Below, one piece after another: positions 1 to 8,623 of a stretch of 64,000 nucleotides of DNA. The notes under the pieces were generated by a model, which saw nothing but the letters and a program-made list of their open reading frames with translations, made no database searches and was not told the DNA's origin. The DNA is taken from NCBI GenBank assembly GCA_014649575.1, contig BMTH01000018.1, forward strand, positions 62,001-126,000. The letters are read 5' to 3'. Numbering within the stretch: position 1 is the first letter of the stretch; every line of letters begins with the position of its first letter. Source of the DNA: Streptomyces griseoincarnatus (GTDB taxonomy: Bacteria; Actinomycetota; Actinomycetes; Streptomycetales; Streptomycetaceae). The position numbers and the translations under genes were made by a program.

Positions 1-1329
1 GGCGTCCTCTTCGTCGACGAGGCGTACACCCTCACCTCGGACAGCGGACACGGCGGCGCCGACTTCGGCCGTGAGGCCGTGGACACGCTGCTGAAGCTGA
101 TGGAGGACCACCGCGACGACGTCGTCGTCATCGTCGCCGGCTACACCGACGAGATGACCCGGTTCCTCGCCTCCAACCCCGGCCTCGGGTCGCGCTTCTC
201 CCGCACGGTCGAGTTCGAGAACTACACCGTGCCCGAACTGGTCGCCATCATGGAGAGCATGTGCGCCGCGCACCAGTACGAGCTGGGCGAGGGCACGGCG
301 GCGGCGTTGGCCGCCCACTTCGAGGCGATGCCCCGGGGCGCCGACTTCGGCAACGGCCGTGCCGCGCGCGGTGTCTTCGAGGAGATGGTGGACCGGCAGG
401 CGGTCCGGCTCGCCACGCTCCAGCAGGTCGGCGAGCGCGACCTGCGTCTGCTGCTGCCGCAGGACGTCTCCGCGGCAGCTGCCGAGCAGGCCGTGGAGTC
501 GGGCGTACCGGACAACGACCCGCTGACCCGCCTCGGCGACATGGTCGGCCTGGCCGACGTCAAGCGCGACGTCACGGACCTGGTCAACCTCATCACCACG
601 GCGCGCCACCGCGCCGCCGCCGGACTGCCGGTCCCCTCGCTCAGCCACCACCTCGTCTTCACCGGTCCGCCGGGCACGGGCAAGACCACCGTCGCCCGGC
701 TCTACGGCGAGATCCTCGGCCAGTTGGGCATCCTGCAGCGCGGCCAGCTGGTCGAGGCGGCCCGCGCCGATCTGGTGGGCCGCTACGTCGGACACACCGC
801 CCAGCTCACCCGGGAGGTCTTCGACCGGGCACGCGGCGGCGTCCTGTTCATCGACGAGGCGTACACCCTCACCCCGCGCGGCGGCGGCAACGACTTCGGC
901 CAGGAAGCGGTGGACACGCTGCTGAAACTGATGGAGGACCACCGCGACGAGGTCGTGGTCATCGTCGCCGGCTACACCGACGAGATGGAGCGCTTCCTCG
1001 CCTCCAACCCCGGGCTGGCCTCGCGCTTCCCGCGCCGGGTCGCCTTCGCCGACTACTCCTCGGAGGAACTGGTCACCATCGTGCGCGCCCAGGCCTCCGC
1101 CATGGGCTACGAGTGCGGTCCCGGAACCGGGCCGCTGCTGCAGGAGTACTTCGACTCGCTGCCCCGCGACCGGTCCTTCGGCAACGCCCGCCTGGCCCGG
1201 CAGATGGTGGAAGCGATGGTCACCCGGCAGGCCGGGCGGCTCAGTTCGCTCGCCGCGCCCACACTGGAGGATCTGCGGGGCCTGCTGCCGGAGGACGTCA
1301 CCGCCGCGATCCCGAAGGCGGCCCGGTGA
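1..1329 (+). CDS. eccA: EccA-like double AAA+ ATPase of type VII secretion, C-terminal part (5' truncated by window)
   Basis: The frame is open from base 1, so the start lies upstream. The visible 442 residues hold the end of one CbxX/CfqX-type AAA domain and a complete second one. The first shows Walker B (VLFVDEAYT) at the very start. The second shows Walker A GPPGTGKT at bases 664-687 and Walker B VLFIDEAYT near 841. Both share the segment from VDTLLKLMEDHRDD to the arginine-finger region. Bases 79-156 and 910-987 differ at only three positions, giving a 277-residue period. EccA-type ATPases are cytosolic and are thought to act on secreted substrates or chaperones. The stop overlaps the GTG of the next gene (GTGA), so the two are translationally coupled to a mycosin, which supports the T7SS assignment. 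Streptomyces versions can carry extra N-terminal domains that cannot be judged here. Confidence 0.85.
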   Translation, partial: GVLFVDEAYTLTSDSGHGGADFGREAVDTLLKLMEDHRDDVVVIVAGYTDEMTRFLASNPGLGSRFSRTVEFENYTVPELVAIMESMCAAHQYELGEGTAAALAAHFEAMPRGADFGNGRAARGVFEEMVDRQAVRLATLQQVGERDLRLLLPQDVSAAAAEQAVESGVPDNDPLTRLGDMVGLADVKRDVTDLVNLITTARHRAAAGLPVPSLSHHLVFTGPPGTGKTTVARLYGEILGQLGILQRGQLVEAARADLVGRYVGHTAQLTREVFDRARGGVLFIDEAYTLTPRGGGNDFGQEAVDTLLKLMEDHRDEVVVIVAGYTDEMERFLASNPGLASRFPRRVAFADYSSEELVTIVRAQASAMGYECGPGTGPLLQEYFDSLPRDRSFGNARLARQMVEAMVTRQAGRLSSLAAPTLEDLRGLLPEDVTAAIPKAAR

Positions 1330-2555
1330 AGCGCCGTGGGCCGGGCGCGGTCCGCCCGCTGTGCGGCGCTGCGCTGGCCGCGGCCCTGCTGCTGCCCGTG
1401 GCCGCGCCCGCCGCGGCCGGGCAGGCGAGCGCGGTGGCCGCCGCCGACGGCAAGCGCCAGGAGCTGCCGCCCATGCCTTCCGCACTCGACCCCCGCGCCG
1501 ACGCCGTGGAGTGCACCGCGGCCTCGCGCGAGAAGGCCGAGAGGCAGGACTGGTCGCGCCAGCGCCTGGACCTGGCCCGGGTGCACCAGCACGGCACCGG
1601 AGCGGGTACGACCGTCGCCCTGGTCGACACCGGAGTCAGCACCGACGCCGCCGGACTCGGCGGGCGGGTCACCGCCCGGGGCGCTGCCGGTGACGACTGC
1701 GTCGGACACGGCACCTTCCTCGCCGGGCTGATCGTCGGGGAGGGCTGGGGCAGGACCCGGCTGCCCGGCGTCGCGCCGGAGGCGGAGCTGCTGGCCCTGC
1801 GCGGCACCGACGAACGCGGCTCGGCCGACGCCGCGCTGGTCGCGGGGGCGGTGCGCGACGCGACCGCCGCCGGCGCCGACGTGATCGCCGTCGGGGTGGC
1901 CCTGCCGGAGCGGGACAAGGAACTGACCGCCGCGGTCGCAGAGGCGGTCGACGCGGGAGCGGTGGTGGTCGCCGCCGCCACCCCCGATCCGCCGCACGCC
2001 GGCGCCACGCGGGAGACGCCGGCCCGCACCTATTGGCCGGCCGGCGAGCCCGGGGTGCTCTCCGTCGCCGACATGCTCCCCAGCGGGGCCCGTCCGGGTG
2101 ACGCCCTGCCGACCGACGGCGTCGACCTCGTCGCGCCCGGCGCCGGCGTGGTCTCCGGCGGCCCGCGCGGCGACGGGCACTACCTGGGGGCCGGCGCCTC
2201 CGTCGCCGCCGCCTACACCGCCGGGACCGCCGCGCTGATCCGCGCCGCCCGCCCGGACGACACCCCCGAGGAGATCGTCCACCGGCTGACGGCCACCGCC
2301 TACCCGGCGGACATCCCGCAGCTCGACGCCTACGCCGCCCTCACCACCGTGCTGGGCGACGCCCCCGTCCGGGCACAGGCCGCCGCGGGACCGGTGACCG
2401 TACGGGACACCGCGTCCGCGGACCGGGCGGCGAACCGCGCCGCGGTCTTCGTGCTCCTCGGCACCGCCGGCGTCCTCGCCGTGCTCTGGGCCGTCGTCGC
2501 CGTCCCGCGGGCCCGCGCCCGTGGCTGGCGCCCGGCGGACACCGGACGGGACTGA
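1326..2555 (+). CDS. mycP: Mycosin-type subtilisin serine protease (MycP)
   Basis: This is a membrane-anchored subtilase of 409 residues. Mycosins are T7SS components that stabilise the complex and can process substrates outside the membrane. An N-terminal signal sequence (residues about 8-35, Leu/Ala rich) precedes the protease domain. The triad is readable: Asp101 in ALVDTGVS, His128 in CVGHGTFLAG and Ser292 in GAGASVAAAYTAG. A C-terminal transmembrane helix (about 375-397, VFVLLGTAGVLAVLWAVVAV) is followed by a short basic cytoplasmic tail, the standard MycP topology. The GTG start at 1326 overlaps the eccA stop and places the signal peptide at the N-terminus. Upstream in-frame codons read only as an antisense-like Arg/Pro-rich shadow of eccA. 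The gene converges on eccC across a long hairpin. Confidence 0.92.
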   Translation: MKRRGPGAVRPLCGAALAAALLLPVAAPAAAGQASAVAAADGKRQELPPMPSALDPRADAVECTAASREKAERQDWSRQRLDLARVHQHGTGAGTTVALVDTGVSTDAAGLGGRVTARGAAGDDCVGHGTFLAGLIVGEGWGRTRLPGVAPEAELLALRGTDERGSADAALVAGAVRDATAAGADVIAVGVALPERDKELTAAVAEAVDAGAVVVAAATPDPPHAGATRETPARTYWPAGEPGVLSVADMLPSGARPGDALPTDGVDLVAPGAGVVSGGPRGDGHYLGAGASVAAAYTAGTAALIRAARPDDTPEEIVHRLTATAYPADIPQLDAYAALTTVLGDAPVRAQAAAGPVTVRDTASADRAANRAAVFVLLGTAGVLAVLWAVVAVPRARARGWRPADTGRD

Positions 2556-2580
2556 GCACCGGACCCGCCCCTTCCACGAT

Positions 2581-2616
2581 GCCCGTGGGCGGTCACCCAG
2601 GTGACCGCCCACGGGC
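2581..2616. terminator. Bidirectional hairpin terminator between mycP and eccC
   Basis: GCCCGTGGGCGGTCAC at 2581-2596 pairs perfectly with its complement at 2601-2616 around the loop CCAG, a 16-bp stem. A T·G pair (2580/2617) and an A-T pair (2579/2618) can extend it. It lies 25 bases after the mycP stop and 20 bases beyond the eccC stop on the other strand, so it can serve both genes. There is no U-tract, as is usual in high-GC actinobacteria. Confidence 0.85.
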
Positions 2617-2636
2617 GTCTCGCGTGCCGCAGCCTG

Positions 2637-5600
2637 TCAGCCCACCGGTGTGCCGTCCGCCAGCGCCGTCTGAATGAGCTGAGCCTTGCGGCGGGCGACG
2701 TGCAGGGCACGGCCGGGCGGGAGGTTGCGCGGCTTGGTGTTGCCGAAGAGGTTGCCCTCGGTGGGCGGGCAGGACAGCAGCACCGCCGGGTTGTTGGCCT
2801 CGTCGAGGCGGCGCAGCAGCGCGTCGCTCATGGCGCGGCCCGCGCCCATCGCGCTGCGTGCGACGACCATGTGCAGGCCCATCTCGAAGCCGAGGGCCAG
2901 GTGCTCGAAGAGCGGCTCGAAGGGGCTCTGGAAGGAGTTGCCGGAGACCATGTCGTAGTCGTCGACGAGGACGAACAGGCGCGGGCCCGTCCACCAGTCG
3001 CACCGGCGCATCCGGGACGGCGCGATGTCCGCCCCCGGCACCCGGGTCTTCATCGCGCGGGCCGCGCCCTCGACCGTCTCCTTGAGGTTGTCCAGGGAGA
3101 TCACGTGCCCGATGCGGTACTCCTCGGGGATCGTGTCCACCAGCGTACGGCGGTAGTCGACCACGATGATCTTCGCCTCGTTGGGCGCGTACCGGGCGGT
3201 GATGCCCTCGGTGATCCGGCGCATCAGGTTGGTCTTGCCGCTCTCGGTGTCGCCGATCACGGTCAGGTGCGGCGTGCGGCTGAAGTCGTGCCAGACCGGC
3301 TCCAGGGCATCCTGGTCGATGCCGAGCGCCAGCCGCATGCCGCCGCCCTCCGTGGTCTGCGGGGCGGGGAGTTCGGCCACCGGCAGCCGGTGCGGCAGCA
3401 TCCGGACCTGCGGGGCGGACGGACCCGTCCAGTGCCGGGAGATCTCGGAGACCAGATGGGCGACACCCTCGCCGAGGTCTTCCAGAGAGCCGCTGCCGTC
3501 GATGCGGGGCAGGGCCGAAAGGAAGTGCATCTTGCTGTCGGGGGTGATGCCGCGCCCTCCGGTGCGGGGCACCGAGCGGGCCTTGCGGGTGTCGATCTCG
3601 GAGTCCATCGGGTCACCCATCCGCAGTTCCAGACGGGTGGCCGACTGGTCGCGGACCTGAGCGGACAGCTCCACCCAGCGGGTCGTGCCGATCAGCAGGT
3701 GGATGCCGTAGTTGAGGCCGCGGGCGGCCAGCTCGTTGAACTTCGGCACCAGGTCGTCGTAGTCCTGGCGGACCGTCGACCAGCCGTCGACCACCATGAA
3801 CACGTCGCCGAAGGGATCGTCGGGGAACTCCCCGGCGGCCCGGCGGCGACGGTAGGACTGCATCGAATCGACGGCGTGGTCCACGAACAACTGCTCGCGG
3901 CGGGCCAGCAGCGTCATCACCTCGGCGACCGCCCGGTGCACGCGCTCCGGATTGAGCCTGGCCGCGACCCCGCCGACGTGCGGGAGGGAGGCCAGCTGGG
4001 AGAGACCGCCGCCGCCGAAGTCGAGGCAGTAGAACTGCACCTCGGCCGGAGTGTGGGTGAGCGCCAGGGCGGCGATCAGCGTACGGATCAGGGTGGACTT
4101 GCCGCTCTGCGACCCGCCCGCGATGGCCACGTGGCCGCCGGCCCCGGACAGGTCCACCACGTGTGGGTCACGGCGTTGCTCGAAGGGCTTGTCGACCAGG
4201 GCGACCGGCACACGCAGCCGGCCGGTGCCGGGCCAGCCCTCGGCGGTCAGACCCCGCTCGGGGTCGGCGACGACGCCGGGCAGCAGCTCGTCCAGTGGCA
4301 CGGGCGCGTCCAGCGGCGGCAGCCACACCTGGTGGGCGGCGGGACCGGAGTCGCGCAGCCGGTCCAGGGCCACGTCGAGCAGGGTCTCCTCCTCGCCGGT
4401 CTCGGAAGTGACCGGCTCGGGCTCCGGCAGCGCCTCCGGGGCACGCGGCACGACCCAGCCGCTGGTCCACGGCACCACCTGGCTGGCGACCCGGGCCCGG
4501 GCCACCGCACCGGTGCGGCGGGTGTAGGTGCCGGACGAGTAGGCGGCGCGGAACCGGGTCAGCGACTCCACGCCGGACTTGAGGTAGCCGTTGCCCGGCG
4601 CGGAGGGCAGCTGGTAGGCGTCCGGCACACCCAGCACACCGCGGCTCTCCATCGCAGAGAAGGTGCGCAGGCCGATCCGGTACGACAGATGGCTCTCCAG
4701 CTGGTGCATGCGGCCCTCGTCCAGGCGCTGCGAGGCGAGCAGCAGATGGACGCCGAGCGAACGGCCGAGGCGGCCGATCATGACGAACAGGTCCATGAAT
4801 TCGCGGTGCGAGGACAGAAGTTCACTGAACTCGTCGACCACCACGAACAGGCTGGGCAACGGCACCAGATCGGCGCCGCCCGCGCGGGCCCGCTCGTACT
4901 CCAGCGCGGAGGTGTAGTTGCCGGCCGCGCGCAGCAGCTCCTGCCGGCGCATCAGTTCGCCGTGCAGCGCGTCCTGCATGCGCTCCACGAGGGCGGCCTC
5001 GTCCGCCAGGTTGGTGATGACGGCGGAGGTGTGCGGAAGCTCCTCCAGGCCGAGGAAGGTGGCGCCGCCCTTGAAGTCGACGAGGACGAAGTTGAGGGTC
5101 TCCGAGGAGTTGGTCAGCGCAAGGCCGAGGACCAGGGTGCGCAGCAGTTCGCTCTTGCCGGAGCCGGTGGCGCCGATGAGCAGGCCGTGCGGGCCCATGC
5201 CGCCCTGTGCGGACTCCTTGATGTCCAGCTCGACCGGGCGGCCGTCGATGCCGACGGCCACCGGCACCCGCAGCCGGGCGGAACCGGTCTGCCGGGCGAA
5301 GTGGGCCCGTGCGTCGTGCCGGTGCAGGTCGGGAATGCCGAGCAGCGTGGTCAGCTCGATGTCCGTCTCCAGCGGCTGGGCTATGTCGGTGCCCAGACTC
5401 ATCCGGCGGGCTGCGAGCAACCGGGCCAGGGACTCGGCGCCCAACGGGCCGAGCCGGTCGGGACGGCCCAGCGGCACCGACCGCTCCTTGCGGCTGCGGT
5501 CGGTGCGCACCAGGCTGATCGTGTCGGGCCCCACCGTCAGGCGCAGGGTGTTGCGGCCCGGACGCCAGGCCATGGCGCCGGACACGTCCAGGACCAGCGC

Positions 5601-6746
5601 GTTGCGGTAGCCGTACCCGGTCCAGCGGTGGCCCTCGGGGACGGTGACGCCGTCCAGGACCACGACGGTGAACGGCTCGTCACGGCCGGGCCGGGCGTCC
5701 GGGTCGAAGCCGGGCCTCTCGGCGAACTCGCTGCCGAGCAGGTCGTCGAGTTCGGTGAGGTCCGCGGTGACCCGGCGGACCGGTCCGGCCCCGTCCTCCT
5801 CCTGCGGGTCGAGAACGTGCGGCAGCCACTTCACCCACTCCCAGTCGGAACGCCGGTCGTCACTGACGCAGAAGGCGAGCCACAGCTCCTCGGGGGCGTG
5901 GAAGACGGCGAGTTGCGCGATCAGGGCACGCACCAGGGACACCGGAGCCTCGTCGGCGGGACCGGCCGGACGCGCCCCGGCACCCGTGATGGTCTCCTCC
6001 GTCCGCACCCCCTCGTCGGCACGGCCGAGCGTCTGACCCTGGGGCGGGACCTCCGCGACGTGACCGCCCTCGTCGGCGGGATCCTCGGGGCGCAGCAGGA
6101 TGCGTGCCGAAGAACGCAGGTAGAGACCGAGGGGCTGCTCGGGAATGGTCGAGTAGGCGCGTATGAAGCGGCGCAGGGCGTGCGCGCACAGCGGTTCCAG
6201 GTCCTCGACGGGCCGGGTCGAGACGGGGTTGAGGGACAGGGCGAGTTGCTGCTCGCCCACCGCGATGCGGACCTCGCCGAAGTCCTCGTCCGCCGGGCGC
6301 CGTTCCCACAGCCGTGAGGTGCGCGCCAGGGACCGCAGGGAGCCGGGGTCGGGATGGCGCCAGGCGAGTGCCCGCTGCTGTTCCACGATGGTCGCCCGCA
6401 CTCGCTTGCGGATCTGCGTCAGGTAACGGAGGTAGTCGCGACGCTCACCCTTCAGCCGCTGCTTGCGCTCGCCGGAGCGGCGCATCAGCTGGCCGAGCAG
6501 CATGGCGGCGGCGGAGAGCGCCATGACACCCAGCGCCAGGTACATGAAGACGCCGTTCCCGCCGCCGGGGCGCAGGAACATCAGCATCATCGACATGGAC
6601 ATGAGTGCCATCGGCAGGTATGTCCAGATCGCGGACGTGTCCGGCACGGTCTCGGAGAGGACCGGCGGTTCCTGGAGGGTCAGTTGGCCTTCGGGCATCT
6701 CCGGACCGCGCCTGCGGGCGGGTCGGCGAAACAACACCACACTCAA
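2637..6746 (-). CDS. eccC: EccC, FtsK/SpoIIIE-type ATPase of the T7SS core complex
   Basis: This is the motor ATPase that recognises substrate signal sequences and drives export, about 1369 residues with EccCa and EccCb halves in one chain. Two N-terminal hydrophobic segments (about 40-90) precede three ATPase domains. Their Walker A motifs are GATGSGKS (Lys531), GGSQSGKS (Lys883) and GDTESGKT (Lys1171). The first domain also has VLVDFKGG and a VVVDEFSELL Walker B. I chose the TTG at 6746 because GGAGG (6759-6755) sits 8 bases upstream and the protein then begins MSVVLFRRPARR, the usual EccC N-terminus. A GTG at 6767 would add seven residues but lies upstream of that ribosome site. The gene is alone on the minus strand, divergent from eccD. 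Confidence 0.95.
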   Translation of the reverse strand: MSVVLFRRPARRRGPEMPEGQLTLQEPPVLSETVPDTSAIWTYLPMALMSMSMMLMFLRPGGGNGVFMYLALGVMALSAAAMLLGQLMRRSGERKQRLKGERRDYLRYLTQIRKRVRATIVEQQRALAWRHPDPGSLRSLARTSRLWERRPADEDFGEVRIAVGEQQLALSLNPVSTRPVEDLEPLCAHALRRFIRAYSTIPEQPLGLYLRSSARILLRPEDPADEGGHVAEVPPQGQTLGRADEGVRTEETITGAGARPAGPADEAPVSLVRALIAQLAVFHAPEELWLAFCVSDDRRSDWEWVKWLPHVLDPQEEDGAGPVRRVTADLTELDDLLGSEFAERPGFDPDARPGRDEPFTVVVLDGVTVPEGHRWTGYGYRNALVLDVSGAMAWRPGRNTLRLTVGPDTISLVRTDRSRKERSVPLGRPDRLGPLGAESLARLLAARRMSLGTDIAQPLETDIELTTLLGIPDLHRHDARAHFARQTGSARLRVPVAVGIDGRPVELDIKESAQGGMGPHGLLIGATGSGKSELLRTLVLGLALTNSSETLNFVLVDFKGGATFLGLEELPHTSAVITNLADEAALVERMQDALHGELMRRQELLRAAGNYTSALEYERARAGGADLVPLPSLFVVVDEFSELLSSHREFMDLFVMIGRLGRSLGVHLLLASQRLDEGRMHQLESHLSYRIGLRTFSAMESRGVLGVPDAYQLPSAPGNGYLKSGVESLTRFRAAYSSGTYTRRTGAVARARVASQVVPWTSGWVVPRAPEALPEPEPVTSETGEEETLLDVALDRLRDSGPAAHQVWLPPLDAPVPLDELLPGVVADPERGLTAEGWPGTGRLRVPVALVDKPFEQRRDPHVVDLSGAGGHVAIAGGSQSGKSTLIRTLIAALALTHTPAEVQFYCLDFGGGGLSQLASLPHVGGVAARLNPERVHRAVAEVMTLLARREQLFVDHAVDSMQSYRRRRAAGEFPDDPFGDVFMVVDGWSTVRQDYDDLVPKFNELAARGLNYGIHLLIGTTRWVELSAQVRDQSATRLELRMGDPMDSEIDTRKARSVPRTGGRGITPDSKMHFLSALPRIDGSGSLEDLGEGVAHLVSEISRHWTGPSAPQVRMLPHRLPVAELPAPQTTEGGGMRLALGIDQDALEPVWHDFSRTPHLTVIGDTESGKTNLMRRITEGITARYAPNEAKIIVVDYRRTLVDTIPEEYRIGHVISLDNLKETVEGAARAMKTRVPGADIAPSRMRRCDWWTGPRLFVLVDDYDMVSGNSFQSPFEPLFEHLALGFEMGLHMVVARSAMGAGRAMSDALLRRLDEANNPAVLLSCPPTEGNLFGNTKPRNLPPGRALHVARRKAQLIQTALADGTPVG

Positions 6747-7138
6747 GGACTGAACCTCCGCTATCACTGGGCATTGCGACCCGCACCGCTCATCGGTACC
6801 CGGCGGTGGACCGGGTCCTGCCGCGTCGGTTTCGGGCGGCCCGTGGGGCAGCGGAAGTCACGTGGAATTTCCGGGCGGGAATCGGGCACGGGACTTCCGC
6901 ATCGGGCAACTCTCTTTCCGGGAGCGGTGCGAGGCCCACGACACGATCCGACGGGCGTAGGCAGTAGTCTGCATTCACCGAGCGCGGCCTGTCCACGCGG
7001 GGCTGCGTACCGTTCGGTACGCGGCCCCGAATTCCCTGATGTTCTGGCGTCGGGACCCCTCTGCTCCGCCGTGCCCGCGTTCCGTATTCTGCTCCCGCCC
7101 CTTCACGTGGAAGTCCTTCTGCCGAAGTCCCCCCACGG
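6747..7138. promoter_or_regulatory. Divergent eccC/eccD control region with a long palindrome
   Basis: About 390 bases without a gene separate the divergent eccC and eccD, so both promoters should lie here. The clearest element is a dyad at 6999-7028: GGGGCTGCGTACC pairs with GGTACGCGGCCCC around the loop GTTC (13 bp, one G·T). I see no convincing -35/-10 pair. A TAGTCT at 6965 is a possible -10 with a poor -35. Confidence 0.5.
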
Positions 7139-8563
7139 ATGACGAAAGTTGTGCTGATGACAGACAGCACGGTGGCCGAACTGTGCCGCCTGACCGTACG
7201 TGCGCCGCATGTCTCCGTCGACCTGGCCGTGCCCGCCGGAGTACCGGTCTCCGATCTGCTGCCCACCCTGCTGCGGTACGTCGGCGAGGAGGCCGAGGAG
7301 GCCGGGCTCGACCACGCCGGCTGGGTGTTGCAGCGGCTGGGTGACGCCCCGCTCGACGAGGAGACCACCCTTGCCCGAGCCGGCCTCGCCGACGGCGACG
7401 TCCTGTACCTGCGCCCGCACACCGAGTCCCTCCCCGAGGCCCGTCTCGACGACCTCGTGGACGGCATATCGGACACGGTCGGCCGGCGGATGCGCACCTG
7501 GAGCCCGAACGCCGCACGCGGACTGCTCGGCGGCACGGCGGTGGCGACCCTGGCCCTCGCCCTGGTGCTGGTGTTCCGGCCCGGGCTGGACGGCTCCAGC
7601 TCGCTGAGGGTGGCCTGCGCCGGTGTGACCGGAGTGCTGGTGCTCGCCGGCGCCGCCTCGGCCAGCCGCGCGGTCGGCGACCGGCTCACGGCAACTGTCC
7701 TCGGCCTGCTGGTCGCACCCTGTCTGGCCCTGGCCGGCTGGGTCCTGCCCGGCGGCGACCTCACCGGCCCGGACGCCGCGCGTGTGGTGGGCGCGCGCCT
7801 GCTCGCGGCGGGCGCCGCCGGAGCGGGCGGTGCGGTGCTTGCCCTCGCGGCGACCGCCGTCGGGGCGCCGGCCCTGTGCGCCACAGCACTGGTGGCGGTG
7901 GCCACCGCCACCACCGGCACGCTGATCGGCTACGCGGGAATGGAAGCGCCGGCCGCGGTGGCGCTGGTGATGGTGGTCCTGGCACTGGGCGCCGGTGCCG
8001 TCGCTCCGTTCGCCTTCAAGCTGGCCGGCATGCGGATGCCCGCACTGCCGTCCTCCGCCGGCGAACTGCAGGAGGGCATCGAGCCCTACGCCGGCGACGA
8101 GGTCGCCGAGCGCACCGAGCTGGCCGGACGCTGGGTGACCGCGCTCTTCGCGGCCACCGGCACCGCCGCCGTGGCGGCCCTCGTCGTCCTCGCCGAACAC
8201 CCCAACCTGCCCGAGGTGCTGACCGCGCTCGTGCTGAGCCTGCTGCTGCTCCTGCACTCCCGCGGCCTGGTCCACATCGGACAGCGGCTGACGCTGGCGC
8301 TGCCGGGCGTCGCGGGCCTGCTGCTGCTCGCCCGCGCCTGGGCGGTGGACAGCGACGGCGACACCCGTCTGGTGGTCTTCGCGGTGCTGCTCGCCGCCGC
8401 CGCCGGCCTGGTGATCGCCACCTGGACCGTACCGGGGCGTCGAATGCTGCCGTACTGGGGCCGCGCGGCGGAGCTGGCGCACACCGTCTTCGCGGTCGCG
8501 CTGCTGCCGCTCAGCCTGTGGGTGGCCGGTCTCTTCGGCTGGCTGCGCGGACTGTTCGGCTAG
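7139..8563 (+). CDS. eccD: EccD, polytopic membrane channel protein of the T7SS
   Basis: This is the T7SS integral membrane protein of 474 residues. Residues about 10-95 form the ubiquitin-like (YukD-type) cytosolic domain, recognisable from ELCRLTVRAPHVSVDLAVPAGVPVSDLLPTLL. From about residue 120 it is a succession of roughly eleven Ala/Leu/Val-rich membrane helices broken by one longer loop (PSSAGELQEGIEPYAGDEVAERTELAGR). In ESX systems an EccD dimer forms the membrane vestibule next to EccC and EccB. Two ATG starts compete: 7139 and 7157 (MTDSTVAEL). Neither has a strong ribosome site, and homologues usually start only a few residues before ELCRxTV. eccB follows after 60 bases. Confidence 0.92.
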   Translation: MTKVVLMTDSTVAELCRLTVRAPHVSVDLAVPAGVPVSDLLPTLLRYVGEEAEEAGLDHAGWVLQRLGDAPLDEETTLARAGLADGDVLYLRPHTESLPEARLDDLVDGISDTVGRRMRTWSPNAARGLLGGTAVATLALALVLVFRPGLDGSSSLRVACAGVTGVLVLAGAASASRAVGDRLTATVLGLLVAPCLALAGWVLPGGDLTGPDAARVVGARLLAAGAAGAGGAVLALAATAVGAPALCATALVAVATATTGTLIGYAGMEAPAAVALVMVVLALGAGAVAPFAFKLAGMRMPALPSSAGELQEGIEPYAGDEVAERTELAGRWVTALFAATGTAAVAALVVLAEHPNLPEVLTALVLSLLLLLHSRGLVHIGQRLTLALPGVAGLLLLARAWAVDSDGDTRLVVFAVLLAAAAGLVIATWTVPGRRMLPYWGRAAELAHTVFAVALLPLSLWVAGLFGWLRGLFG

Positions 8564-8623
8564 AGAACGGCATAGGGCGTGCCCGCGCCACCGGGCACAT
8601 GGACGACGAGAAGAGGAGAGGCC

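Noticed and set aside
2601..6317. 1238-codon plus-strand frame inside eccC
   Set aside because: Antisense shadow of eccC. It is Arg/Gln/Gly rich without domains, as expected for GC-rich third positions on the other strand.
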